From positions 1 through 64,000 of the forward strand of contig JAJDCU010000040.1 in assembly GCA_029260655.1 (NCBI GenBank): a DNA stretch of 64,000 nucleotides, in the 5' to 3' direction. Each line of letters begins with the position of its first letter. Position 1 is the stretch's first letter. Source of the stretch: Phycisphaeraceae bacterium. Lineage in GTDB: Bacteria; Planctomycetota; Phycisphaerae; Phycisphaerales; Phycisphaeraceae. Positions 35,681 to 44,184 of the stretch are shown here, one piece after another. The translations under genes and the position numbers were made by a program. Below the pieces are notes generated by a model that saw nothing but the letters and a program-made list of their open reading frames with translations, did not search any database and had not been told where the DNA came from.

Positions 35681-38359
35681 TTAAGATTCGTCCGCACCCT
35701 TTGGTTGCTTCCCGAACACGAATCGCTGGTACACATAACCCAGCGCCATCAGGCTCAGCCCAAGCCCCAGGAAGCTGAGCACCCGCCACAGGTCGCGCAG
35801 GTGCGCGGTGTCCATGATGAACACCTTACCCACCGCGATCAGCATGATCGCCAACGACCCGTACCGCAGCGCCCGGCTCTGGTTGATCAGCCCGGCCACC
35901 AGCAACCCGATACCCAATAGCACCCAGCTCAGCGAGTAGGTGTAGTTCTCAGCCGAACCGACCGCATGTGAGGCAAGTGTCAGGTCCGCCCCGACGAACC
36001 CCTGACGAACCTCCAGCGTCACCAGCGCAAAGAGCATGAAGAACGAGACCAGCGCAGCGAGGATCTTTAAGGGCTTGAGTTGATCGGTGCTGACCCACAT
36101 GACCAGGGCGGACAGCACGCAGGGAACGCCGTAGGCGAACAGCAGCCAGTTAAGCACCGGCAGGTTGCCCAGGTCGGTTCGGGTGATCAGTGGGTTTGCT
36201 ATTAACAACAGCCCGACGACACACCCCGCCAGCCCCGCCGCGCCCAGCCCGGCGCCCGCGATGCGCAGCCCCGTCAACGTCGGCGAGGTGAACCGCCAGA
36301 GAACCGTTACACATACGCCCATCCACAGGACCGCATAGGCCGCCCACTCGTTGAGCACTGGCGCGGCCGTGACAAACCCGCTTGGGTGGAACCCGTAACG
36401 GACCTGCAATGTCACCGCTACGGCAGCGACCAACAGCCCAAGCGCCTGGTAGATATCGCGGAGCCACGTCGGTGCGCCGCGCCGGTAGAGCCAGGCGATC
36501 AGCCCGAAGCATGCCGCGGGTAGACCGTAGTGAATCATCATGCGGTTGAGAACCACCCGGCCGCCCAGCTCGTAACCCGTCGGCCCCGGAACCATCAGCA
36601 GCAGAAGGCACAGCCCGGTGAGCCAGCCCACAGCGATACGCAGGTTCGGCAGCGTCAGACGGCGGTCGATCATTGACGCCGCCAGCGCCAACCCCGCCCA
36701 CGCCGGGGCGATCCATGGCAGATCAATGCCTACCCCCACAGCGATCGTCGCCATCGCCGTTGCGATCAGCGCGTAGGCGTCGATGAGTCTCGTCCCGTGG
36801 TTCTGCCTGCTGCGCCAGACGATCACGGCCGCGCCGGTCAACAGCACACCGATCCCGGTGTAGACCATCCACCAGCGCAAAGGCTCGGGCAGGTCGTGCG
36901 GCGCCCCGACGTGCGCCATTGCCGTGAACACCAGCGCCGCCGACGCGGAAAGCCAGGCGAAACAGGTCGGACGCCGGTTCCGCCACAGGCTCAGCATCCC
37001 GCCGAGCGTGAAGACGCCGCCGTATCCGATCACGACTAAGTAGAAACGACCGGGTTCGAACGGCGCATCGAGGAATTGGTGCGCGATCGGCCAGGCCAGC
37101 ATCATCGCCGCACACAGCGCCGCGCTGAGGAACGTGACCGCCAGGTATCGCAGGTCCAGCCGGGCCAGCACCAGGCTCCCCGCCGCGAGCAGGCCTAGCG
37201 CCGACAGCTCGATCACCGAGAATTGACTGTACGCTACCAGCAGGCTTAGCAGCATCGCGCCGGACCCGGCCGCGCCGACCGCCAGCCACAGCCGACCTAA
37301 GGGCGTGCGTTTCTCCGGGTCTTGGGCCATCGACCTAGCCGCACTCAAAACGAACAGCACCGACGTGCCCAGCACGAACATGATCATGTAAAGCCGGCTC
37401 TCCGGGCTCCAGGCAAACAGGGTGTACACAAGCGCCCAGACCAGTGACGCCACTAACGTCAGGGCCGACAGCCCGAACCAGCTCCGCCGACGGGCGACCG
37501 CCATGAGCCCAAATTCAAGCAGCAACAGGTATGTAAACGTCGTCCCCCACGCCGACTCGTGACCGCTGATCAGCGCCGGCGTGACGAACCCGCCGACCAG
37601 CGCCAACAGCGCGACGTAAGGCCCATGCACCAGCGACATCCCAACCGCCAGGGCGGTGACGGCCGCCATCACCGAGAAGCCCAGCCACGGATTTAATAGT
37701 TCGTAATACGCCGTCGCCGCCAGCACGGTCGCGAACAGGTCTGCCACACCCGCGCCACACAAGGCCGCGCCGATCCTCTCGCTCTTGCCTCGCGCCCACA
37801 GGCTCGTAAGCACCAGCGCCACGCCGAACCCAGCGGCGATCGACAGACGCACACCCACGGACAGCAGTTGCCGATCAAACGAGAACTTGACCAGGAACGC
37901 CCCGGCGAGCATCAGGCAGATCCCAGCGGCCCAGATGTAGAGCTTGGCGCCAATGATCTCTTCCAACGACGCCTTTTGTTTCCTGGGAGTGGCGGTTGAT
38001 TCGGTCGCCGCAGACTTGGTGATGAAGTCAGGCGTTGCCTGAGGCATTTTGGCTGATGTCGGGCCCGCGACGCGGTGCAGCGCCTGCTTCCTCTGACTTA
38101 ACGGTTGTGACTGCGGCTTGTGATCCAGCGCCTGTGCTTCTCCGGGAATGCTCGGCTTCACCTCGTCGGTGGTTGGCGGCGCTTCGGCGGGGCGGTCCGG
38201 TCTCTCGGGCTCGACGGGCTTAGACGATTGTGTCGGCCCCGCCTTGATCAGCATCGACCGAAGACGATCAATCTCACGCTGCTGCTTGTCCTGCTCGAGC
38301 CGGGTGCCGATCGCCACCCAGAGAGCTATCACGCCGAGAGTCAGTCCCAACCATACCAT
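35681..38359 (-). CDS. DUF2339 multi-pass membrane protein
   Basis: 892 residues. An N-terminal membrane helix is followed by a short coiled coil (EQDKQQREIDRLRSMLIK). A Pro/Ser/Gln-rich linker comes next, and then from about residue 130 more than 20 closely packed hydrophobic helices. This is the layout of DUF2339 proteins, whose function is unproven; links to envelope maintenance have been suggested. Residues EEIIGAKLYIWAAGICLMLA mark the start of the domain. It is divergent from the small membrane protein/radical SAM operon. Confidence 0.82.
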   Translation of the reverse strand: MVWLGLTLGVIALWVAIGTRLEQDKQQREIDRLRSMLIKAGPTQSSKPVEPERPDRPAEAPPTTDEVKPSIPGEAQALDHKPQSQPLSQRKQALHRVAGPTSAKMPQATPDFITKSAATESTATPRKQKASLEEIIGAKLYIWAAGICLMLAGAFLVKFSFDRQLLSVGVRLSIAAGFGVALVLTSLWARGKSERIGAALCGAGVADLFATVLAATAYYELLNPWLGFSVMAAVTALAVGMSLVHGPYVALLALVGGFVTPALISGHESAWGTTFTYLLLLEFGLMAVARRRSWFGLSALTLVASLVWALVYTLFAWSPESRLYMIMFVLGTSVLFVLSAARSMAQDPEKRTPLGRLWLAVGAAGSGAMLLSLLVAYSQFSVIELSALGLLAAGSLVLARLDLRYLAVTFLSAALCAAMMLAWPIAHQFLDAPFEPGRFYLVVIGYGGVFTLGGMLSLWRNRRPTCFAWLSASAALVFTAMAHVGAPHDLPEPLRWWMVYTGIGVLLTGAAVIVWRSRQNHGTRLIDAYALIATAMATIAVGVGIDLPWIAPAWAGLALAASMIDRRLTLPNLRIAVGWLTGLCLLLLMVPGPTGYELGGRVVLNRMMIHYGLPAACFGLIAWLYRRGAPTWLRDIYQALGLLVAAVAVTLQVRYGFHPSGFVTAAPVLNEWAAYAVLWMGVCVTVLWRFTSPTLTGLRIAGAGLGAAGLAGCVVGLLLIANPLITRTDLGNLPVLNWLLFAYGVPCVLSALVMWVSTDQLKPLKILAALVSFFMLFALVTLEVRQGFVGADLTLASHAVGSAENYTYSLSWVLLGIGLLVAGLINQSRALRYGSLAIMLIAVGKVFIMDTAHLRDLWRVLSFLGLGLSLMALGYVYQRFVFGKQPKGADES

Positions 38360-38462
38360 GGCCAGCTCCTTGTCTTCCGGGTCGATCAGTCCGCTCTTTC
38401 ATCGTGCGATCTAGGCGCAAGTTGTTAAAAAATAGTGCATTACGCGAAAACTCTGAGCAAGC

Positions 38463-38493
38463 TTGACTCTCTGTTTTGTAAGTGTATACTTAC
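38463..38493 (+). promoter_or_regulatory. Sigma70-like promoter with overlapping palindromic operator
   Basis: TTGACT (38463-38468) and TATACT (38485-38490) are 16 bases apart, about 65 bases before the next start codon. An inverted repeat GTAAGT-N4-ACTTAC at 38478-38493 covers the -10 box, a position where a repressor would block transcription. Confidence 0.6.
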
Positions 38494-38558
38494 ATCATAG
38501 AAAACGATACGATCCGTGTCAACGACTCAGATCGTTCTTTTCAAAAAAGGGGTTCGCC

Positions 38559-38951
38559 GTGATCTGGATCAACCTCCTGTTCGCCTGGGGCTGGATGACT
38601 TTGGGTCTGATCGCCGGGGCGGTGCAGGGCATCGGGTTTCATCGTGAATCATGGATGGGCGGGTACAACTCATGGCGTCGTCGGCTGACGCGCCTGGGGC
38701 ACATCGCGTTTCTGGGCACGGGCATGTTGAACTTGGCCTTTGTGTTAACCGCGCGTGCGTGGGAGCTGTCGTATGAGCAAACGCTTGTGCCCGGCGTGCT
38801 GTTGATTGTCGGGGCGGTGTCGATGCCGACCGTCTGTTACCTCTCCGCCTGGCGCATGACTTGGCGGAACCTGTTTTTCGTGCCTGTGCTGAGCCTGACC
38901 GCGGGGTGCGGCTGGATGACGGCCGTGTTGTTCGGACATCTTTTTAAGTAA
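38559..38951 (+). CDS. Small four-helix membrane protein
   Basis: 130 residues from the GTG at 38559, which has AAGGGG upstream; the longer frame reads through the promoter. Four hydrophobic segments alternate with charged loops (INLLFAWGWMTLGLIAGAVQ is the first). No family is recognised. It is the first gene after the regulated promoter at 38463 and lies 12 bases before the radical SAM gene, which suggests a linked function. Confidence 0.75.
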   Translation: MIWINLLFAWGWMTLGLIAGAVQGIGFHRESWMGGYNSWRRRLTRLGHIAFLGTGMLNLAFVLTARAWELSYEQTLVPGVLLIVGAVSMPTVCYLSAWRMTWRNLFFVPVLSLTAGCGWMTAVLFGHLFK

Positions 38952-38963
38952 GGGGTCCTTGCG

Positions 38964-40328
38964 ATGAAGATCGGATTGATCGCGATGAGTGGCGTGCGCG
39001 TTTGTGATCAGGAGCTACTGCGCCTCGGGCTGACCCTGCCGGGGTTTGTCGAGCGGAGCAAGACGATCGCTTCGCTGCCGAGCCTGGGGCTGTTGACGCT
39101 GGCTGGATTGACGCCCGACCGGCACGAGGTCGTCTACCTGGATGTGCAGGACATCGACGAGCTGAGCATGGATTGGTCTTCGTTCGACCTGGTGGCGATC
39201 TCCACGTTCACGGCCCAGGCGCCGGAGGCGTATGCGCTGGCCGACCGCTGCCGGGCAACATCCGGTGCCGCATCCGGGGCCAGGGGCACGAAGGTCGTAA
39301 TGGGCGGGCTGCACGTCACCTGCCTGCCCGACGAGGCGCTTGAGCACTGCGACGCGGTGGTGGTCGGCGAAGGCGAGTTGTGTTGGCCGGATATCCTGGC
39401 CGACGCCGAGCGAGGCGCGCTGGGCGGGACGTATTACAGCAAGCCCGGCGAGTTCGACCTGGCCGACGCGCCGATGCCCGCTTACCACCTGCTGGATATG
39501 GACAAGTACAACCGGATCACCGTGCAGACCTCGCGGGGCTGTCCCTTGAAGTGCGAGTTCTGCGCAAGTTCCATCCTGTTGACACCGAAGTACAAGCAAA
39601 AGCCGATCGACAAAGTCCTGGCCGAGATCGACCGTATCTGCGAGCTCTGGCCGCGCCCGTTTATCGAGTTCGCGGACGACAACAGCTTCGTGGATCGGCG
39701 GTACTGGAAGCGATTGCTGCCGGAGTTGGCGAAGCGCCGCGTCAAATGGTTTACCGAGACCGATGTCAGCGTCGGCGAGGACGACGAGCTTCTGGAGTTG
39801 ATGCGCCGCGCCGGCTGCGCCGAAGTGCTTATCGGCCTGGAGAGCCCGCAACTGCAAGGCCTGCGCGGGTTGGAGATGAAGACCGACTGGAAGCGCAAGC
39901 GCCGAGGCGACTACGCCCGCCTGGTCCGCAACATCCAGTCCCACGGCATCCGGGTCAACGGCTGCTTTGTCCTCGGGCTCGACGGGCAGACCACAGACAT
40001 CTTCGACCGGGTCTACGATTTCGCACGGGAGTTGGAGCTGTATGACGTGCAGATCACGCTTTTGACGCCGTTCCCCGGCACGCCGCTGTACGAGCGCCTG
40101 CGCCGGGAGGGCCGGCTGCTGGAAGAAAAGGCCTGGCATAAGTGCACGCTGTTCGACCTGACGTTTGAGCCGACCCCCATGACCGCCGACGAGCTGGTCG
40201 AAGGCTTTCACGGCCTGGCTGTCCGGCTCTACAGCGACGAGGCGACCGCCTGGCGGCGCGACCTGTTCAAACGCAAGTACCGCAGGGCGACGAACGGCCA
40301 ATTGGCGGGTATAAAGGCTTCGGCCTGA
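38964..40328 (+). CDS. B12-binding-domain radical SAM protein
   Basis: 454 residues; start at 38964 after AAGGGG. The N-terminal half has a cobalamin-binding-like Rossmann fold (VVMGGLHVTCLPDEAL, DAVVVGEGE). The core has the radical SAM cluster motif CPLKCEFC (CxxxCxxC, near residue 193) and the TIM-barrel features IEFADDNSF, EVLIGLES and VNGCFVLGLDG, ending with LTPFPGTPLYERL. Such enzymes perform methylations or rearrangements, often in lipid or natural-product synthesis; the substrate is unknown. It appears to be in an operon with small membrane proteins on both sides, hinting at a membrane lipid. Confidence 0.88.
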   Translation: MKIGLIAMSGVRVCDQELLRLGLTLPGFVERSKTIASLPSLGLLTLAGLTPDRHEVVYLDVQDIDELSMDWSSFDLVAISTFTAQAPEAYALADRCRATSGAASGARGTKVVMGGLHVTCLPDEALEHCDAVVVGEGELCWPDILADAERGALGGTYYSKPGEFDLADAPMPAYHLLDMDKYNRITVQTSRGCPLKCEFCASSILLTPKYKQKPIDKVLAEIDRICELWPRPFIEFADDNSFVDRRYWKRLLPELAKRRVKWFTETDVSVGEDDELLELMRRAGCAEVLIGLESPQLQGLRGLEMKTDWKRKRRGDYARLVRNIQSHGIRVNGCFVLGLDGQTTDIFDRVYDFARELELYDVQITLLTPFPGTPLYERLRREGRLLEEKAWHKCTLFDLTFEPTPMTADELVEGFHGLAVRLYSDEATAWRRDLFKRKYRRATNGQLAGIKASA

Positions 40329-40361
40329 CTACTCAACCTGGGCGGGCAGGAGGCTCACCTC

Positions 40362-40745
40362 ATGGCACGTTCATCCTCCGTGCGGCCGCTGTTCATCCTC
40401 GCCGGGCTCTACGACGGCGTGCTCGGCCTGGCGTTCCTCTTCTTCGCGCCAACCGTTTTCGACCGCTTCAACGTCACCCCGCCAAACCACTACGGCTACA
40501 TCCACTTCGCGGCTTTGCTGCTGTGCGCGTTCGCCCTGATGTTCTTCGCCATCGCGTCCGACCCCAGGCATAACCGAAACCTCATCCCCTACGGCATCAT
40601 GCTCAAGATAAGCTACTGCGCCACCGTCGGCTGGCACTGGCTGGACGCCGGCGTGCCGTGGATCTGGCAGCCGTTCTTCATCTTCGACCTGTTGTTCCTC
40701 GCCGCGTTCATCTGGGCATACCAAAAAATCAGCCCGGCGCGGTGA
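40362..40745 (+). CDS. Small multi-pass membrane protein
   Basis: 127 residues with about four hydrophobic segments (LFILAGLYDGVLGLAFLFF, FAALLLCAFALMFFAIA and two more). No family is assigned. It is the third gene of the plus-strand unit begun at 38559, 33 bases after the radical SAM gene. GGCAGGAGG upstream of the ATG supports the start. Confidence 0.72.
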   Translation: MARSSSVRPLFILAGLYDGVLGLAFLFFAPTVFDRFNVTPPNHYGYIHFAALLLCAFALMFFAIASDPRHNRNLIPYGIMLKISYCATVGWHWLDAGVPWIWQPFFIFDLLFLAAFIWAYQKISPAR

Positions 40746-40769
40746 ACAGCTGATCGAACGAAGGCGGGT

Positions 40770-40917
40770 AACCACAGAGACACAGAGGCGCAGAGAAGAG
40801 GGGAAGGTTAGGTATCCGCAGATGACGCAGATTGCGCAGATCCGATCCCGGGTCGCTGCTTAATCTGTGTCATCTGCGTAATCTGCGGATAACATCTTCT
40901 CTGTGCCTCTGTGGTTC
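40770..40917. repeat. Long-hairpin repeat of the CACAGAGG/ATCTGCG family
   Basis: Outer arms: aaccacagagacacagaggc at the left and the complement ending gcctctgtggtt at the right. Inner arms: tatccgcagatgacgcagat (from 40812) and atctgcgtaatctgcggata (ending 40891). The whole can fold into a nested hairpin of about 150 bases. It separates two convergent genes. Confidence 0.85.
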
Positions 40918-40933
40918 AACCTCTTCGCTTGCG

Positions 40934-41377
40934 CTACTCGATCCCGATGTCCTCGTTCCATAAATCCGGCTTGTCGCGGATGAAGTTGGCCATCAGCTCT
41001 ATACACCGGGGGTCGTTGAGGTTGATCAGCTCGACGCCGTGCTGTTTGAAGAGGTCTTCGGCCCCCATGAAGTTCTGGTTCTCGCCGATGACCACGCGGG
41101 GGATCTTGTAGAGCAGGCTGGTGCCCGTACACCTCACGCAGGGACTCAGCGTGCTGACCAGCGTGAGCCTGGGCCAGTCCCGCCGCCGCCCGGCGCTACG
41201 GATACAGGCCACCTCGGCATGTGCCGTCGGGTCCCCGGTCTGCACCCGCAGGTTGTGCCCGCGCGCCACGACATTGCCATCGCTATCGGCAAGCACCGAC
41301 CCGATCGGCAGCCCGCCCTCGGATAAGCCTAGCTCGGCTTCCTTGATCGCTTCGTTTAAGAGTGCTTGGTAGTCCAT
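40934..41377 (-). CDS. Yeast-type cytosine deaminase-like enzyme
   Basis: 147 residues from the ATG at 41377, with GGAGG upstream. It is a zinc-dependent cytidine-deaminase-fold enzyme: HAE at 53-55 (zinc ligand and proton shuttle) and SPCVRC (Cys80, Cys83, zinc ligands). The C-terminal half follows fungal Fcy1 closely from memory: IPRVVIGENQNF, NDPRCIELM and a FIRDKPDLWNEDIG ending that closes over cytosine. Conversion of cytosine to uracil is the best guess; guanine or related bases are alternatives. Bacterial CodA is an unrelated amidohydrolase. Confidence 0.82.
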   Translation of the reverse strand: MDYQALLNEAIKEAELGLSEGGLPIGSVLADSDGNVVARGHNLRVQTGDPTAHAEVACIRSAGRRRDWPRLTLVSTLSPCVRCTGTSLLYKIPRVVIGENQNFMGAEDLFKQHGVELINLNDPRCIELMANFIRDKPDLWNEDIGIE

Positions 41378-41400
41378 ATATCGCCTCCGACGGGGAGAAA

Positions 41401-41497
41401 GAAGTTTTGACAGGATGAATAGGATCAAAGGGATCGGTTATGCCGCGCCCACAAGACTACATCCTGTCGATCCTGTTCATCCTGTCAAAAGAACTTC
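41401..41497. repeat. Long-hairpin repeat of the TTGACAGGATGAA family
   Basis: Left arm ttttgacaggatgaatagga and right arm with tcctgttcatcctgtcaaaa are near-perfect complements, extended by gaagtt/aacttc at the outer ends. It occupies most of the gap between the divergent cytosine deaminase and hydrolase genes. Confidence 0.85.
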
Positions 41498-41512
41498 CTT
41501 ACGAAGCGTTGG

Positions 41513-42523
41513 ATGAATCGTCGGCTATCCTATCTCGTCATGGGCCTGCTTCTTTTGATCTTGTTTGCTTTATGTCTGCTCTGGCTACTCGGTGCGGCGG
41601 GGCTGGTGTATGCGCTAGGACATCCCAAGCGTAAGACATTTGCGGTGGCGCTGGCTTGCGGGGACCCGACGGACCCGGCGGACCTGGAACTGGTTGCCGA
41701 AGAGGCGACGTTTACGATGGGGGGGGGGTCGCGGTCGCCGGGATGGGTGATTCAGGGGAGCGATCCAGGCGGCCCAACGATCGTGATCGTTCACGGGTTT
41801 GGGGATAGCCGGTACGGGGCGCTGCACCGTGTGCCGATGGCTGCGCCGTTTGCCCGGCGGGTGGTGGTGTTTGACCTGCCGGGCCAGGGCGAGTCGCAAG
41901 CGCGTCGGGCGTATGGGGGTTTGCGTGAGCCTGACGACGTGCTGGCGGTGCTGGCGGTGCTGGCGGTGCTGGAGCAGTTGGAGAAGCAGGATGCGCAGCG
42001 GATCGTGTTGCTTGGATATTCGATGGGGGCGGGGATCGCGATCGCGGCGGCGGCGAAGTCGGTGGGTGAGGCCCGAGCGGGGATCGTGGGTGTGATCGCC
42101 GAGGGGCCGTACCGCTACTGGGACGAGCCGATCGTGAGCATCTTTAAGAGGAACCATTACCCGGTGCAGCCGATTGTGTCGCTGGTATGGGTCTGGCTTC
42201 GTCTGACAGCCCGGGGTTTTGCACAATTCGACCGGGCGGGGCACGCGGCGAAACTGTGCTGCCCGCTGGTGGTGCTGCACGGGACGCAGGACGAGCTGTG
42301 TCCGATAAGTTCTGCCCGCCAGATCGCCGAGTCGGCCCCCGACGGCCGGCTGATCGAGTTCCCCGGCGGGCGTCACAACGACCTGCCCTGCGAGCACGAA
42401 CAGGCCTACCGCACAGCGATCGGGGATTTTCTAAAAAGGCTTTGTTCCGGCGACGGATCGGGTACAATGAACCGCTTGGCCGAAAAGGCCCAGCCGGGCG
42501 CTTCAAGGGGCCGGCGAGCTTGA
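41513..42523 (+). CDS. Membrane-anchored alpha/beta hydrolase
   Basis: 336 residues. An N-terminal membrane helix (YLVMGLLLLILFALCLLWLL) anchors an alpha/beta hydrolase with VIVHGFGDSRYGA (oxyanion region), the nucleophile elbow GYSMGAG and the late His in GGRHNDLP. The acid is probably in LVVLHGTQDELCP. A nine-base DNA tandem repeat produces LAVLAVLAVL around residue 143-152. The substrate is unknown. It ends about 120 bases before the BMC promoter and is probably a separate unit. Confidence 0.82.
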   Translation: MNRRLSYLVMGLLLLILFALCLLWLLGAAGLVYALGHPKRKTFAVALACGDPTDPADLELVAEEATFTMGGGSRSPGWVIQGSDPGGPTIVIVHGFGDSRYGALHRVPMAAPFARRVVVFDLPGQGESQARRAYGGLREPDDVLAVLAVLAVLEQLEKQDAQRIVLLGYSMGAGIAIAAAAKSVGEARAGIVGVIAEGPYRYWDEPIVSIFKRNHYPVQPIVSLVWVWLRLTARGFAQFDRAGHAAKLCCPLVVLHGTQDELCPISSARQIAESAPDGRLIEFPGGRHNDLPCEHEQAYRTAIGDFLKRLCSGDGSGTMNRLAEKAQPGASRGRRA

Positions 42524-42645
42524 GCTTACGGGCGGGTTTAAACCCTTATATCCCACGGCTTGAAGCGACCCCCCGGGAGGTACCCGCTCACCGCTTAGAG
42601 CGCCGGCTGACCGTTGTTTTTCCGCCGGCGATCCGTGTCCGTATT

Positions 42646-42674
42646 TTGACAGCGCCGGCGCGATGACCTGTAAT
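42646..42674 (+). promoter_or_regulatory. Sigma70-like promoter of the microcompartment operon
   Basis: TTGACA (42646-42651), a 17-base spacer and TGTAAT (42669-42674) give a near-consensus promoter. Its expected transcription start lies about 30 bases before the ATG at 42710. Confidence 0.75.
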
Positions 42675-42709
42675 GCTTTGGCACCGATGTGCCCTGTCCG
42701 TGGAAAACG

Positions 42710-44170
42710 ATGACCGAGAACACAGCATCGCGACGCATCGCCGTGGGAGCGGATCACGGCGGCTTTGAGCTTAAAGAAAAGATCAAGGCGCATCTTCAGG
42801 GCCAGGGCTATCAGGTCCACGATTGCGGGACCCATGCCGCCGATGCGGTGGACTACCCGGTGTTTGCCCGGGCCGTGGCCGAGCGGGTTTCACGGGGCGA
42901 GGCCGATCAGGGCATCCTGGTCGACGGCGCGGGGATCGGTTCGTGTATGACGGCGAACAAGGTACCCGGCGTGCGTGCGGCGATGTGTTACTACACGTCG
43001 TCGGCGAACAACGCCCGTGAACACAACGACGCGAACGTTTTGACCCTGGGCGCGGGGTTTGTCGGGCCGAACCTGGCGATGCAGATCGTGGACGTCTTTT
43101 TGACGACCCAGTGCACCGCCGAGCGTCACCTGCGTCGCGTGAGTATGATCGAGACCGGCGCGGGGCCCGCGGACCCATCCGGGGGACTATCCGGGGGACC
43201 GATACCGGGGGCGCCGACGCCTCAAGCGCACGCCTGTCAATGTCAAGAGAACAAGATGCCCGGAGCAGACATGCCTGAGTCAATCCAAGAGCAGGACCTT
43301 CAGCGGATCGTCCAGCGGATCATGGACCTGGCCGGGGGCGCAGACTTAGGCTGCACGACCTTGGCCTGCGGATTCTGCAAGACCTGCGCACAGACCAACC
43401 CCGAGCTGGTCCGTCAGTTCCTGGAACTGGGCGCCGACCGTATCGTCCATCAGCCCGGGGCCGGCGACATGCCGCGCGAGCTGGCGGCCTCGATCGACCA
43501 CACCCTGCTCAAGCCCGACGCCACCACCGACCAACTCATCAGCATGTGCGACGAGGCCAAGGACTACGGCTTCGCCAGCGTCTGCGTGAACCCGGTGAAT
43601 GTGAAGCTGGTCGCCGGCCAGTTGACGGGCACCGATGTCAAGGCCTGCTCCGTGGTCGGGTTCCCCCTGGGCGCGACCACGCCCGAGATCAAGGCGATGG
43701 AGGCCCGTCGAGCGATCCGGGACGGCGCACGGGAGATCGACATGGTGATCAACGTCGGAGCGCTTAAGAGCGGCAACGACGACCTGGTCTACCGCGATAT
43801 CCGGGCCGTGACCGAGGTCTGCATGGACGGGCGGAGTATCTGCAAGGTGATCCTCGAGACCGCCTTGCTCAACGACGACGAAAAGGTCCGCGCCTGCAAG
43901 GCGGCGAAGCGGGCGCGTGCGGACTTCGTCAAAACCTCGACGGGCTTTGGCCCAGGCGGCGCGACCGCCGAGGATGTGGCGTTGATGAGCCAGGCCGTCA
44001 GCGGCACTCGGATGGGCGTCAAGGCGTCCGGCGGGATCCGCGACCTGGAAGGGGCCAAGGAAATGATCCACGCAGGCGCCACACGTTTAGGCGTCAGCGC
44101 CGGCGTGAAGATCGTCAAGGAAGCCAAGGGGATGACCGTTTCTCAAGGAAGCACCAAAGAAAAGTATTGA
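42710..44170 (+). CDS. RpiB/LacAB-like isomerase fused to deoxyribose-phosphate aldolase (BMC cargo enzyme)
   Basis: 486 residues from the ATG at 42710 (seven codons after an alternative ATG that lacks a ribosome site). Residues about 9-150 form an RpiB/LacA-LacB domain (ADHGGFELKEKI, AGIGSCMTANKVPGVRAAM, NDANVLTLGAGFVG). The position of the RpiB catalytic Cys is Asp72. A Gly/Pro-rich linker follows, then an amphipathic helix at 188-207 (PESIQEQDLQRIVQRIMDLA) that looks like an encapsulation peptide. Next is a Cys cluster (C215, C220, C223, C226). The rest is a DeoC aldolase with Asp344, Schiff-base Lys408 (FVKTSTGF) and Lys438 (GVKASGG). It should split 2-deoxyribose 5-phosphate into acetaldehyde and glyceraldehyde 3-phosphate inside the compartment. 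Confidence 0.9.
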   Translation: MTENTASRRIAVGADHGGFELKEKIKAHLQGQGYQVHDCGTHAADAVDYPVFARAVAERVSRGEADQGILVDGAGIGSCMTANKVPGVRAAMCYYTSSANNAREHNDANVLTLGAGFVGPNLAMQIVDVFLTTQCTAERHLRRVSMIETGAGPADPSGGLSGGPIPGAPTPQAHACQCQENKMPGADMPESIQEQDLQRIVQRIMDLAGGADLGCTTLACGFCKTCAQTNPELVRQFLELGADRIVHQPGAGDMPRELAASIDHTLLKPDATTDQLISMCDEAKDYGFASVCVNPVNVKLVAGQLTGTDVKACSVVGFPLGATTPEIKAMEARRAIRDGAREIDMVINVGALKSGNDDLVYRDIRAVTEVCMDGRSICKVILETALLNDDEKVRACKAAKRARADFVKTSTGFGPGGATAEDVALMSQAVSGTRMGVKASGGIRDLEGAKEMIHAGATRLGVSAGVKIVKEAKGMTVSQGSTKEKY

Positions 44171-44184
44171 CAGGTTGAATCACT

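Noticed and set aside
42689-42709. ATG seven codons upstream as the start of the fusion enzyme
   Set aside because: No ribosome site, and it leaves almost no leader after the predicted promoter; the ATG at 42710 has GGAAAA close by.
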